NCBI RefSeq assembly: GCF_947623445.1
Contig: NC_135243.1
Span: forward strand, 18,732,479-18,796,478
DNA from: Clavelina lepadiformis
Taxonomy: Eukaryota > Chordata > Ascidiacea > Aplousobranchia > Clavelinidae
DNA length: 64,000 nucleotides
Reading direction: 5' to 3'
Positions 49,931 through 62,345 of this stretch are shown in pieces. Each line of letters starts with the position of its first letter. The stretch's first letter is position 1. Both the position numbers and the translations under genes were made by a program. The notes under the pieces were generated by a model. It was not told the origin of the DNA, did not search any database, and saw only the letters and a list, made by a program, of their open reading frames with translations.

Positions 49931-51373
49931 ATCTTCACAGAGGTTTTTCACTTGCAAATCTAACCTAATAAACCGACGAAACTGTGAATCAGTGAATAAA
50001 CATATCGTTAAACTAGAAATAGCGATGTAAATCGGTCCATAAATCTACAGAGTGGAAGTGAGTCGATACCTATACTTTCACAACCTCTGATCATAGTATG
50101 TGAAAATATTAAATTCTGAATATTGGGTGCTTAATAAAGCATTGCTTTGTAGTACCCAAACTTATGTAAAACCTTTGTTTTAATTCATTTCAATATTTAA
50201 ACGTAATCGGTCCTTCTTTGTTTAATCGTTTTTATAGGTTGCGTTATTTTAGGTCATAAGCGGAAGACTATTATGACCGGAAAAAACAATACACTTTACC
50301 AAACTGCGGTAAACCTAGTAAGCAGATTTTCTGCGATGACTTTGTTTACCAAAACATGATCGTGCAAGCAATCAATCAGGAAGTTATCGCGCCAAGTGTT
50401 TGCTAAAATCAAGTTTATGGAAAGATTCAAACGCGCTTACAAAACAAAGAACGACCGGAGTTGTTGAACAGAATACAAGCTTTCGATTGCCAGTTTACAA
50501 GTGCCCTTTGTGTTTACCACGTTTGTGTTTACCACATAAAATAAATTTTTGTTTGTGTAATATACTAACATTTAAGAAAACGTTAGCTAAACCCTTCTTA
50601 CAAATGCTGTGATACACACTATGCATGCTTAGGCGGAAGGCATTTTTCACTGACCGCTTACGTTCGCGATCTATTGATGCAAAACCATATGTATAGGTTA
50701 CGCTATCAATTGCGTTGACTTGTGTAGGTAGTTTTCGAAAAAGTTATTGGTTTTAGTAATTATTATCATCAAAACTATGCTGCAAATTTGGGGTTTACGG
50801 AAATACATTCGAAGATTGTGACGCCATACAGACAAACCACAGTGTGTCAATGACGCTTGCTTGAGGAACGAAATGTTTTGTATCGAATTAGAAATTATGC
50901 ACACAGGTAACAAACAGCAAGTAGCGTTCAACTGGGGCATGGGTTCATCAGGACACTCAGTGGCGGTTCGTGCGTTTTATAAAGGGAAAGACTGCAGCTT
51001 AGTTAGGCACTTTCAAACCTTATATTACACTGTGCTGCGTTAATTTTTAGGTTACTAAAGTATTGACGGTTCTTAGTGTACTTTTTGATGCTGAATCCAA
51101 AACTGTTATCCGTTTTCTTCAATCAGGTCTAGTTTTTTTGCAAATTGCATTTGAAATTTTTGACAACTTCAGCTTTCAGCGTTTGCGATTGAGATTTGTG
51201 GTGTCATAAAAATGATTTAGCTTTTGAATTAAGTTTTGATGAAACTTGAGTGACATCACAATGAGAAGAACATAACGAATGCACCTGGTGCTTGAAAAGT
51301 TAAACTTCTGAACTTGTTTTTACAGGCTAGTTTAGTGTGCAGTTTAGATGATTTGTTTTTACAGTACTGTACA
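49931..51373. other. Intergenic stretch between divergent LCCL and 51-kb genes
   Basis: About 1.4 kb upstream of both the LCCL gene (-) and the transposase-like gene (+). It should contain the LCCL promoter, but no TATA box stands out. The left edge of the 51-54 kb element begins near 50958. Open frames here match nothing I recognise. Confidence 0.4.
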
Positions 51374-53127
51374 ATGAGAAAGTGCAAAAACGATCCAGAC
51401 AGGTTCTGTTACATATGTGGCAAGGTCACCCTGCGCAGTCGCCAAGCAAAAATTACGCAGTTTGTTAAGAAAGCATATTATGCGTATTTTGGAGTAAAAC
51501 TAGGCGATCAGGACAAGGCATTTGCTCCGCACATATGTTGTAAAGCCTGCGTTGAAAACTTGAGATTATGGAGCCTAAAGAAAATAAAGAGCCTTCCTTT
51601 TGGTATTCCTATGGTATGGAGAGAAGGAAAAGACCATGTCACTGATTGTTATTTTTGCATGACCAACTTACAAGGTATGCTGATACTTGCACTGTATGGA
51701 GGCATTTTCATTAATTGCTTGATTTAAGAGTAAAAGTGTTCTTTTTCATTTTAGGAATAAACCGGAAGAACAAACAACATGTGAAGTACCCTGATGTTTC
51801 TTCAGCCATGAAACCAGTACCACATGGCCCTGGTATTCCTGTTCCAGAACCACCTGGAGAAATAAGTGAAATGGAGTGTTCTTCATCTGCAGAGAGCAAA
51901 GCAAGTGAACAAGACACATGGGATGCAGAGCAAAGTACAAGCCAACCGAAGCCTCTTACACAGCCTGAGCTGAATGACCTAACACGAGATTTAAATCTCA
52001 CCAAAGAATCCGCTCAGCTCCTAGGATCACGACTACGTGAGAACAACTTGCTAGCTCCATGCACCACATATTTCTGGTATCGGTATAGAGATAAAGAGTT
52101 TAGAAAATATTTCAATTATGACGAAGACCATTCCCTAGTATACTGTCAAGATGTTTCAGGATTAATATTAGCTTTGGGCATAGTCTACAGTTCGGCAGAA
52201 TGGCGATTGTTTTTGGACTCATCTGTAAAGAGTTTGAAGGTAGTATTACTACACAATGGCAATAAGATTGGTTCTGTTCCTGTTGGACATTCAGTGAAGC
52301 TCACTGAATGCTATGAAGACATGAAATTCCTTTTGAAATCTCTTCAGTATAGCCAACACAAATGGAAAATATGTGGAGACTTAAAAATGATTTCAATACT
52401 TCTTGGGTTACAGGCCGGTTACACTAAACATCCATGTTTTTTGTGTCTGTGGGACTCGAGGGCTGATGATCGCCACTACACACAAATTAGCTGGCCACCC
52501 AGAACAAGTTTTACACCTGGTTTTAAAAATGTCAAATTTGCTTACTTAGTTGATCCACAAAATATTTATTTGCCACCTCTCCACATTAAACTTGGTCTCA
52601 TGAAAAACTATACCAAAGCACTTGATAAGGATGGCCCAACCTTCAAGTTCTTACAAATGAAATTTCCCCGTATCTCTGAAGCGAAGCTACGAGCAGGAGT
52701 CTTTGATGGGCCACAGATCCGTGAGCTGATGAAAGACGAAGGTTTTACTGCACACATGAGTGCAGTAGAAAAAAGAGCATGGACAGGATTTCGAGCAGTA
52801 ATTTCAAACTTCCTTGGAAAGCATAGAAGCCCTGATTATGAAGCACAGGTTAAAGAGCTGCTTGAAAGTTTTCAATCCCTTGGAGCCCGGATGTCTGTAA
52901 AAATGCACTTTCTGAGTTCGCATTTAGATTACTTTCCTGACAACTGTGGTGACTACAGCGAAGAACAGGGAGAGAGATTCCACCAAGACCTTCGCCATAT
53001 GGAAGAAAGGTACCAAGGATACTGGGATGTAAACATGCTTGCAGATTACTGTTGGTGCTTAAAAAGAGATCTTCCCAATACCACACATAGAAGAAAATCT
53101 TTGAAGCGACACTTTTTGTCAGCATAA
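51374..53127 (+). CDS. Zinc-binding, transposase-like protein of unknown function
   Basis: Two exons, 51374-51674 and 51755-53127, join in phase 1 to 557 aa. The start MRKCKNDP agrees with a widespread family of uncharacterised invertebrate proteins that I recognise from its opening. The N-terminus has paired Cys motifs (CYIC, HICCKAC, CYFC within residues 1-100) like a ZAD-type treble-clef zinc finger. A Pro-rich linker follows (residues 110-170). The body has a GDLKMISILLG segment, then KHPCFLCLWDSR (CxxCxW), and near the end GERFHQDLRHMEERYQG. An acidic residue in the first, the Cys motif and a late Glu would fit an RNase H-like DDE transposase core. This is inference. The frame is intact, so it is either recent or under selection. 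Confidence 0.75.
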
Positions 53128-53456
53128 ATCATTTGTATTTATATTGTTATTGCATTTAACGTCGTAATATCATCATGTGCCGCACAACGCTTTCTGTGTT
53201 AAGCTATTTCGAACACTTCATTTTTATTTCACACATTGATGTTGGCAAGTATTTCACATTTAAAACACATTTGTGATGTGAAGTGTTTACGTGTCTATAG
53301 TGTAACATATTAACTTCTACTTTTAAGTTGAGCGCCGTTGAACAAAATTATGCGTTAGGAAGCTTTCTTGGTTAGTTGTAAGTGCCTTTATTTCAACTGT
53401 GTCATTATATTTTTTTAGTATTTAAAATGGCTGTCATTGCAAAAACCTTACATTCA

Positions 53457-53462
53457 AATAAA
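53457..53462 (+). terminator. Possible polyadenylation signal of the 51-kb gene
   Basis: An AATAAA hexamer lies 330 bp after the stop codon, the first canonical one on this strand downstream. Confidence 0.3.
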
Positions 53463-53780
53463 AATACCATCTTGCGAAAATTGACAACATGCATGACCAA
53501 TTACGCTACCCCAGAAATTAGTTTCTTTGTGCACAATAATGACCAAAGCTAGCATAATTAAATATGTGATAGAAAAAAAACTTGACCTGATTGAAAAAAA
53601 CTGGTTGCATTTTTGAGTTCAGCGCAAAAAATCAATTCAGAAACAGTTAAAACATCTTTGACCTATGAAAAAAAATTTTCAAACGAAGCACAGTGTTATT
53701 TGTCCATTTTCTAATAAACGGATTTAACCTACTGCCTAGGATTTAGGCTACTGCTAGTTCTTCAACAAAATTTCATGAGC

Positions 53781-54017
53781 TGCCTCTATTTCACATGAAA
53801 AAATGGTGCGTTCGAAGCTATTTGTCACAGTTTCTTGTTAACCTAACTTAAATTTTATAACATAGTAACCTAAATCGACCTTTTAATCTAAATCTAACTC
53901 CAATAAAACATTGCATAGCTAAATTTAACTTGTTGCATACCAAATCTCCTAGCCTAATCGCTTATCTTGAACAACAGGCTGCGTGACCCTAGGCCTACAT
54001 ACGGTGAAATAGTCACT
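53781..54017. mobile_element. GTGAAATAG-end MITE nested in the 51-54 kb element
   Basis: The ends TGCCTCTATTTCAC and GTGAAATAGTCACTTCG are imperfect inverted repeats. The interior has GTGCGTTCGAAGCTA, GTTAACCTAACTTAAATTTT and TAACATAGTAACCTAAAT. In the related copy at 35870-36121 the flanks run directly together (CAACAAATTTTTTATTG), so this is an insertion in the larger element. It is the best-preserved copy of the six. Confidence 0.75.
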
Positions 54018-54276
54018 TCGATTTGATATTATGCTTGAGCAATGAAAGTGCAACGTACGGTAGACTTTAAATTCATAAGCATCTCAAGGAACTCATGCTC
54101 TCACATACAAAATGTACGTATAGGCCGATCGCCTACAGCTAACTCCTTTTCAAAAACATAGATGTGGGGGTGTGGCTAACCTAGCGAAAGCCTTGGTATG
54201 GACTACTGTTTGTTGGCAGTTGAATGTGTTTATTTTGCTTATGCTAACCACAAAATCCGTGGAAGACGTGCTAGTG

Positions 54277-55110
54277 CGGGGTTGTTCAAATGGCGGATCG
54301 CGATCCGGATCTTTTCAACTTTTTGCGTGGATCTTCAAATGTAGCCTTAAAAAAAAACTTTTTACAGTATTTTCATGTGGATACTAATTGTCAGTGTTGA
54401 AATTAATTTTTTGAATTTATAATAGCATAATTTTGCTCCTTCTCAGCATTGAAGCGCATCGTTTTCGTTTACTCATTTACGCTTCACTAACTCGACTAAC
54501 TATTCTCTTGTCTTCTCTTTGCGCGGTCAGCTGGTTTTCTGCACAGCGGGGGGCCGCGGCGAAACAAGAAAAACTTCTAGAAATGTATCACTTGCAGAAA
54601 TACTTAATTTACACTAAATGTTCTTTCTTTAGTTTTACAATTATGATATATACAGGAAGCCAGATGTTTTTGCTACTAACATGTAAAAATCTGATCAGTT
54701 TACGACGTATTGTTTTCAAGTAATTAACGATTGAAAATGTGTGTGCAGGGTCGGCCACAACCTAGTTAAAATAGTAAAGTCGCGAGCCCGGTTAGGACAG
54801 GGTTAACACGTGGCTGTCAATACGCAGACATTGCTTGTTGGTCGATACGCAGATATTTGTTCAATTAGAAACACAAAGGCAAGAAAGCATTGAATATTGA
54901 ACAGAAAAAAAGTATGAGGCTGCCATTCTGTAGCACACTTCACTTTTGACTTTTACAAAGTTATTATTATGTTGTAGGGTACATTTTCATGAATAAAGCA
55001 TATTAAAAATTAAAGCATGTCCAATATATTTACTATTCGTATTTAGTGGATCATCATGTTGTCAGGTTTGGTTGTGGTGGATCATGGCAGAAATCATTTG
55101 AAAACCCCTG
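54277..55110. mobile_element. hAT-like non-autonomous element
   Basis: The left end CGGGGTTGTTCAAATGGCGG and the right end AAATCATTTGAAAACCCCTG are inverted repeats of the CAGGGGTTTTCAAAT kind. Flanks GCTAGTG and GTTAGTG are a near-match target duplication. About 830 bp. The open frame 54433-54723 inside has no similarity that I recognise to a transposase. Confidence 0.65.
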
Positions 55111-55691
55111 TTAGTGTTTCCCTTATTGCTGCAAACAATTCAGTGCAAATTTTAATTCAGATGATTTAAGCCATAGCACGATATTAAAAGTAAAACAAAT
55201 TTCTTTCATGGAAGTTCACAAGCGCAAAAATGAAGAAATCGGCTCCATTACAAACTGAAGAAAGGAATTAACTTGGCAAAATTCTAAAGGGTATTGATGA
55301 TCAAAAATGTCAGTAATCTTTATAAAACAACTCGATCAAGTTAAGTGCTGGAAATGACACTGCCTCATAATGTGTATTTCTAACACGCTCAGCTAGAATA
55401 CATGATTTACTAAAAGATAGTAGTAGGTACAGTACAGGTTTTGTTAACTAACGCCGCATCAATTGCACAATGTTTAAATCAACAGGAATAAATTCATTGA
55501 ACGTATATAAAACAACACATACTGTTACAACTCTGCCGTAATCATCACATGAATACATACATAACATATAGCACAGTATTTCGGGGCATGATTACACTTG
55601 TCGATTCTCAAACCTTCATCCGTGTCAATAAAAAGACAACAAAAAACGTCTAAAATATAAACGAGTTTTGAACTGAGCACCAAAACATATT

Positions 55692-58600
55692 TTATACTGG
55701 ACAACAAGGATTATCAGCAACCAACATCACGTCTATAGCGTAGAGTTCGAGTAAGTCCATGATAAAGTGTCGATCCCCAACGGGATCTAGACCCATAGCT
55801 CGGATATGTTCCTCGGTCAACGTACGATCCGGTGACGTTGACGTTTCGATCAAGGTACGAAATAACTGATTGTTTTGACGGGTAAAAAAACTGTAATAGA
55901 TATGAAAAATGTGAGTGATGGTACGATAGTTGGTACCAATGGTTTAAGAGATAACAAGCTATTGGAATACGTACGACTGATAAAATTGTTCTTCGGAGGG
56001 AAGCTCTGAGTTTCCAAGTCCCTTTTGGTGGAGTAAATCTTTTCTAAATTCACATTAAAACATGTTGAAGTTGTTATGTCAGAAACCACGCAGTGAACAT
56101 TGCAAAGGAATGAAACAGCAACAATGATGTAGTCAAAAATTGTTATCAGTACATTAACTACAAAATGTGTGTGTTCCTATAGGAGTGTGAGGTTTCATTT
56201 AAAATTAAGAAACTATTTCCATACTACATACCTATGGTTTTGCAAGTTTCGATAATTTTCACGATCTACTTTTGTTACACGAAGCAGGTTATGATATCTG
56301 TTATCAACAACCTGAACAAGTTGGTTATCAACATACACATCATAAAGACCTTTTTTCTCTTGAAATATTTTCTCTGTGGTGCCTTTGCAACAATCAAAAA
56401 ATTTTAAAATATAATTTGTTTGAAAATCAGTCAAATATTGTAATATCATTCAACACTACTAATAATATATACTAAATAGACAAACTCTAAGGTGTTCATG
56501 TGCCATCCCGACATTATTGTTTATAGATATATTTCCATGAAAAAATATGTGACAAATGCACTCCATTAGACCCAAATACTCAGTGAGTAAAGTAAAGCAG
56601 TACATTTATGTAATATATACATGATACGATTGTGTACAAAGTGTGCTACAAACATGTTTAAATTTACTTACATGCAGAAATTTAAAAAGTATGTCAAGAA
56701 GTAAACACTTCTAGTAGATTCGATTTCGACTAAAACAGGCTTATAATTTAAACTACTCACAGGCTACGTAAGTCATCTCAGATTCCAGCTGGTCAATGTC
56801 AGCGATATTTACATAGAAATAAGGCACAGCACATTTATTATTGAACCCAGCCAACGTTACTCTTCCCAGGCAGCAAGCACAGTATACTGCAAAGTGTAAA
56901 TAAAAATGCCATTAAAGAAATCCAGTAACTGACACACATCACTAAATAGCCACAGACATATATCGGTGCTCTACCATAAACAGTGTTTCTCAAGTTGGGT
57001 GTTATCACTATCACCCTTCACTCCTATAGATGTTGCCATTTTGGTAAATACCAAATTGATTTTTCAGTCAAAAAAGGCAGCGGGCAGCATTGAAATATAA
57101 CAAGAAAAAACAGAAAGCCTCTAAAATGCTGAACAAACAAATAGATGCTGACATAAGGAGCAAAGATGCTAGTAATTGTTGTTGCAGTTCTATTACTATG
57201 TAGTAGTTTTATTAAAGCAGCGTTTTCCATCTTTGAAATCATAATACCAAAACGTTTGTGGGAATCTTTTAAGTATGCATGTGCACCATATCCTGTACAT
57301 GCAGTACAGGCTATTGTGTAGTTTGATATAAATACCGTATTTACTTGATTGTAAGCCGCGGCTTACAAAGTTTTTTTTTCATCATGTTTGCGGCTTAAAT
57401 TCAAGGGCGGCTTACAATCAAAGGCGGCTTACATTTTTTCTTTTTGCCTTTTTCCTTGTCGACTTTGCCATAGATGTTTTGCGGTACTGCGTTGTCTGAT
57501 ACCGACAATTGTGAAGTTGTGACGTGCATTTTAAATTGTCACATGCATTTATGACATGCATTCGAAAGAAAAAAAGGAGTTGTCAGTTTTATTTATGGTA
57601 CGGTACTTAATTAACATACCAGTAAATTTGGAGAGTACTGCAGTGTTTTTAAGAAATTGTTTAAGAATGGGTAAAAGACGAGCGTATTCTGCGAAGTTAA
57701 AATTGAGGCTGTAAATTTTGCAGAAAAGCACTCAAATCGAGAAACAGGGCGCAACAAGTTTTTTTTTCATTAAGTTTGCGGCTTAAATTCAAGGGCGGCT
57801 TACATTAAATTTTTAACACTATCGCATGCGGCTTACAATCAAGGGCGGCTTACAATCAAGTAAATACGGTAAGCATAAATACAACTTCTACAACGATTAA
57901 CTTTTTATGTTTGAAAATCAATGTTGCTATTACAGTTTCAAGATAAACTTCAAATGCAAAGACAAACGGGGCTCACCAAATATCACCCATGTACTTAGGA
58001 TGGAACTGAATAGTTTTCAGCATGCAGCAAGAATACAAACATATCCATCAAATATCATTAATTGTGACAAATGGAATGGAAACAAAAGTCCCTGTTTTAA
58101 CACTATATTTGGACTAATTTCGCCACTAACAGTGAGTGCCTTGGCAGAGGAAAATGTCATAACTCAGTGAGACCTTGTGCCAGAGTAAACTTACGAACAT
58201 TACACAATCGCTCTCGATTAAGGTGCATAGTTTTCCTTAACCCCAAAAGTCTTCCAGTAGAAACAATCTCTTTGTGTATTTTTGAATGATTTTTAATTGT
58301 GCAATTGTGCCAATGGCTTAATTATGTTTTAGGTATATTCATGCAAAGACTAAGTAGGCTAGTAAATCTAAGTTAAAATGAGCAACAATACAAACTGGAA
58401 AACACTGTTGAAGATAATCATGAAACCAAAAACAAATAGTGTTTACAGACAAAAGATAAATAGCAGCATAAATTATTAACCAACCTCTGTAGCAAACAAC
58501 TCCAATCGGAGGTGGTGAAAAAAACAAAATTCTTTTTTGTAAGAGCATGAGTTTCCACAAAACAAAAATGTTTTCACCGAAAAATTGAATAAACTGAGAA

Positions 58601-60555
58601 AAGCAACCGGCTGGATGTGTAATCTGTTAAAAAACAATAATAAAGCAAACATAAATTAAATACGCAGAACCCAAAAACTATATATTTTTATGCATTTTAC
58701 TTTTTTATAATTTGCGAAAGCTGCTATGATGTCACTTGGGCTGTAACCGAGCAGATAAGCCAGTAACCCAGCATAAAAGATAAGTAGATAAACAGATTAA
58801 ACAAGAATTAAACAAAGCAGATGCTTTGAGCAATATTTCTGGTCAACTAACTTTATTGCTAAGGCTTTAATAGAATTTTTTTATACTGAAACATGTTCAC
58901 AATTACAATCTATGAACCAAGTTCAAAACTAAAAAAGTAATTATGTATTATCTTAGGTGAAGGGGATCATAGATCCTTCCCACCAAGTTGCACTTATATC
59001 AAGCAAGGGCTATCAAAATTTAGCCGACTTATAGCTGCTAGCAGCTAAAAGCTCTTAGCGACTGAAACTTTTGTTAATTATATGCCAAAACTATACATGT
59101 AGGAGAGTTTGGAGAAAAAATTTTGGTAATGCATTGGCTCATGGTAACATGCTCCCATCCGGCTAACGACTAAATTCGAAGCCCTAATATCAAAGAAAAA
59201 TCTGAACTTTATACACAAATGACAGTAACCATTTATATTAAAGTGTATTAAATATAAAAATCCAACATTTTCTGTGTTTGCTTGAAAAGGTGACCGTTTT
59301 TCTTTTGCCATAACCAGCTGACAAATTGCATCTGCAGTTCCAACAATTACGCAGGATTTCCCGAACCTGGAAGCGTATTGATATATAAGTTACCTTCATT
59401 TGTGGGAAACGAACATGATGTTGGTTTCGTCGAATGATAAAATCGCTTGAAGGTTGATTACAAAGGGGAGGTAAGACACCACATCTATCCTTATAGAATT
59501 CTAACAGTTGTTCATATCTGCCTGGAGTTTGCAACTGGTGCCTATAAAAGTTAATGAATTAGGTAATTATTTCACATCATACAGCTTGACCTTGGCTATA
59601 TCACTTACTTACTGAAGTACTAATAATATGGCTTTTAAAACATGTAAAACCAACCTGACTTGCAGCTCCAGAAACTGCATATGTTTGAATAATGACGTAT
59701 AAGAAGGCGAAATAATTCCAACAGATTTCATCCTTGCTCCTCTTTCTTCTATTGAATCAACTCGGATTTTTTCGAAGCAACTCAAACCGAACATATCATT
59801 AATTCGGAAATATCTATCGTAGGAAGAAAATTCTTGAGTCATTTAGAAAATAGGACACATGTGCAATATCAAGTTATATAAATTGTAAGTAAAATTTGGT
59901 CTAATCTTCAAATTATTTTACTAGGTGACTATCATCATCATTAGAAATTGAAATGAAAATATGTTAATTATATACTTCAACAAAAACTTTAAATTTCAAT
60001 AATTTCTATCTACTTTATCATATAATGGTATTATTAATATATAAATAACAATATAATTCATAGCATACTTTATTTCAATTTAAATTAAATTTCTTACATG
60101 AAGTCTGAGTCAACTTTGTGTGCACCACTTGGCATTGCTTGAAACTCAACAGATTTCAACTCAGCATCATTTGGAACAGACCATTCCACGATATTACCTG
60201 CATGAAATTAAAACAGTAGCCTTGACAACAATTTAAAGCTAACCTAGTGAAGATATTTGATAGTTTACCAAAATCGAAGTAACAACTGACTATTACTAAT
60301 AATAATTAATAAGTTTATTTTCTTACCATGGTGAGTATCAAAAGCTACTACAAAGACAGTCATAACAACGTCAGGTTCACTTTCGAGTTGGTATTCTTCA
60401 AAAATATTACTAAATTCAATCTGCTTTGCAGAATTGTCAAGTATAGAATGCTTAGAATGATGGTTTCTGTTTGCGATGGATAAAAAACTGGCAGAAGTGG
60501 CTGCATCGTTATCTCTATCATCAAGTAAAAGTGGTTGGGATTCATCATGATCCAT
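55692..60555 (-). CDS. DENND11: DENN domain-containing protein 11 (LCHN)
   Basis: Nine minus-strand exons join in frame: 60555-60327, 60197-60098, 59813-59655, 59541-59394, 58623-58485, 56886-56761, 56382-56232, 56043-55978 and 55890-55692. They give 1317 nt and 438 aa, against about 455 aa for human DENND11 (KIAA1147). The family belongs to the DENN proteins, often Rab exchange factors; its own role is poorly known, with a reported link to neuritogenesis. Hallmarks in order: [40 protein letters not shown], the [12 protein letters not shown] block, [13 protein letters not shown], and a C-terminus with [15 protein letters not shown] ending DNPCCPV. Exon 8 uses the donor CA|GTCGTA, which the frame and the alignment length both require. 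The TACG|TATT alternative breaks the frame. Intron 5 carries a MITE. Confidence 0.93.
57333..57871. mobile_element. Inverted-repeat element in DENND11 intron 5
   Basis: The left end TACCGTATTTACTTGATTGT (continuing AAGCCGC) and the right end GCGGCTTACAATCAAGTAAA (continuing TACGGTA) are perfect inverted repeats of about 27 bp. The element carries further GGCGGCTTACA words within each arm, is about 540 bp long and has no open frame of note. The outer TA on both sides could be a TA target duplication. Confidence 0.85.
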
Positions 60556-61963
60556 TTCTCAACTTAATCACTTGTTTCAGTGTCTCATTTTTTTCAGAAA
60601 ATGTATTTTTTTTAATATTGTCGAACACAGTATTCATGACTTCTATAACAAAAAGAAAGATTAGCCTAGCATAACTTAAAATACTTTGTTTTTATGTGTT
60701 GACTGGACTGTAAACTTTGCAGTGTAGCGGTGCTCATAAGATATACTCCATGACCGATAGCGAGCGATCAGGACCAAAGTCAAAACGCTAACTAGTAGTA
60801 ATAGTAATTAGTTAATTACTGATTGGATCAAGTCAAGTAAAGCCAAGTTAAAATATAATGCAAGTCAAAACAAGTCATGTCATTGGCTATACCTTTAACT
60901 GATCAATCGCAATGAAATCAAATGTCTGTAATTCATTTGGTCAATAAATTAACAACCAAGATTTAATGACTTGGTCAACTTACTTTCCGAGACTCGAGTC
61001 AAGTCAAGTCATTTCAAGCATTGACTTGGGTCAAGTCAAGTAATTTAAAAACGTGACTTGAGTCATTACAACACTGGTACTGTCTAACCTGAATTTAACA
61101 TCTTAATTATGAGATATGAAATTTAGATTTAGCTTTCACAATTTATTGGAAAATATCGTTCCATCATTACTGATAAAATAAAGTTTGAACCTCTGTATAG
61201 GCTATAACTGTGAATTGTTCAACTATTGTCCAAGTCACAAATTGGCAGAGATATATAAATGGTAGGGTAGTGAAGGATTAGCGTTACAAATAAAAATAGG
61301 CTTGCATTGTCAATATGACTTAAGAAGTAACGCTGTGTGAGTGGGAGGCTACTGGTTGTTTTTTCCAGGTTTTCACGTTATAGCTGTAGGCCTATAGACA
61401 GTTAACCGTAACTGAAAACGGGAAAATATCAAAAAGTGGCTCGCTAGCGCTCCAAGTAAACCGGGCTAATGAAAAAAAATACCGAAACTATCACTCAGTT
61501 CACATTTACTTGATTACAGGATACAATATGCGGCTCAATATAATTTGCTTGAAGGTCCACATTTGGACCGCGGCCCACAGTTTGCCGACCATTGCTAGAC
61601 TGTCAGATTCACCGATTGTATAATGGCACCACTGTCATTCTGGCAGAATCCTAGCAGAATCATACTATCCAAACGAACAACAGTGTTTCCGACTCTAAAA
61701 TTTTCAAAAACAGAATGAAACAGCATTTTATAATAAAGCAGACAAAGTTTAACGCTTCCAATCATCCAATTAAAAAAAACAAAAATCTTAGACACATATT
61801 TCAAAAATAAAAATGATGGTAACACAAAACAACAAGAAGGAAAAAAACAACAAAGTATACACACAAAACGAGTTTCAAGAGATATGAATGTTGTACTCCT
61901 CCGTCACAATTAAAAAAAATTTGAATACATGACGTAATAATGAACAAAAGGAAAAAGGCCTTG
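60556..61963. other. Intergenic stretch upstream of DENND11
   Basis: No gene was seen. It holds GACTTGAGTCAAGTCAAGTC-type repeats (60830-61075) and, near 61540-61600, ACCGCGGCCCACAGTTTGCC followed by GACCATTG. The latter looks like the eroded end of a hAT element related to the one at 28048. Confidence 0.4.
60830..61075. repeat. GACTTGAGTCAAGTCAAGTC-type repeat
   Basis: A dense run of TCAAGTCAAG words between 60830 and 61075, ending AGTCATTACAACACTGG. Weaker relatives occur at 23690-24130 and 27180-27300. Confidence 0.5.
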
Positions 61964-62340
61964 TTGCAGATTCTTAAAGAAGATTTCCTCCTCTTCACGA
62001 TGGTGACCTTGAGATCGATCCCCCCTGGCCGGAAAGTTCCGAATTTCACAAAAACGCGACAGGTACTAAGAAATGCGATAAGACCCCCAAAACGTAAAAA
62101 ATGCCGTATTTATGAAATGTTTCACGTCAATTCTGCTGAGTGTTGTCGGAAGATGTGTCACTTTTTTATTGCAGATTCTTAAAGAAGATTTCCTCCTCTT
62201 CACGATGGTGACCTTGAGATCGATCCCCCCTGGCCGGAAAGTTCCGAATTTCACAAAAACGCGACAGGTACTAAGAAATGCGATAAGACCCCCAAAACGT
62301 AAAAAATGCCGTATTTATGAAATGTTTCACGTCAATTCTG
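61964..62340. repeat. Identical direct repeat, 172 bp at a 205-bp period
   Basis: 61964-62135 and 62169-62340 are identical by eye over 172 bp, separated by 33 bp. The repeat contains the purine/pyrimidine tract TTTCCTCCTCTTC. On the minus strand this is a purine tract of the type that precedes a 3' LTR. It lies downstream of the minus-strand gypsy integrase, so it may be part of that element's 3' end. Confidence 0.9.
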
Positions 62341-62345
62341 ACGAA

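Larger units (their letters stand above)
50958..54126 (+). mobile_element. Putative autonomous DNA transposon carrying the 51-kb gene
   Basis: The left edge (CAGTGGCGGTTCGTG) and the right part (ACATACAAAATGTACGTATA) are shared with the short copy at 35870-36121, while the central gene is not. That is the usual relation of a full element to its internal-deletion derivative. I could not identify inverted repeats matching at both ends, so the right boundary may be truncated or lie elsewhere. A GTGAAATAG-type MITE is nested at 53781-54017. Confidence 0.55.
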
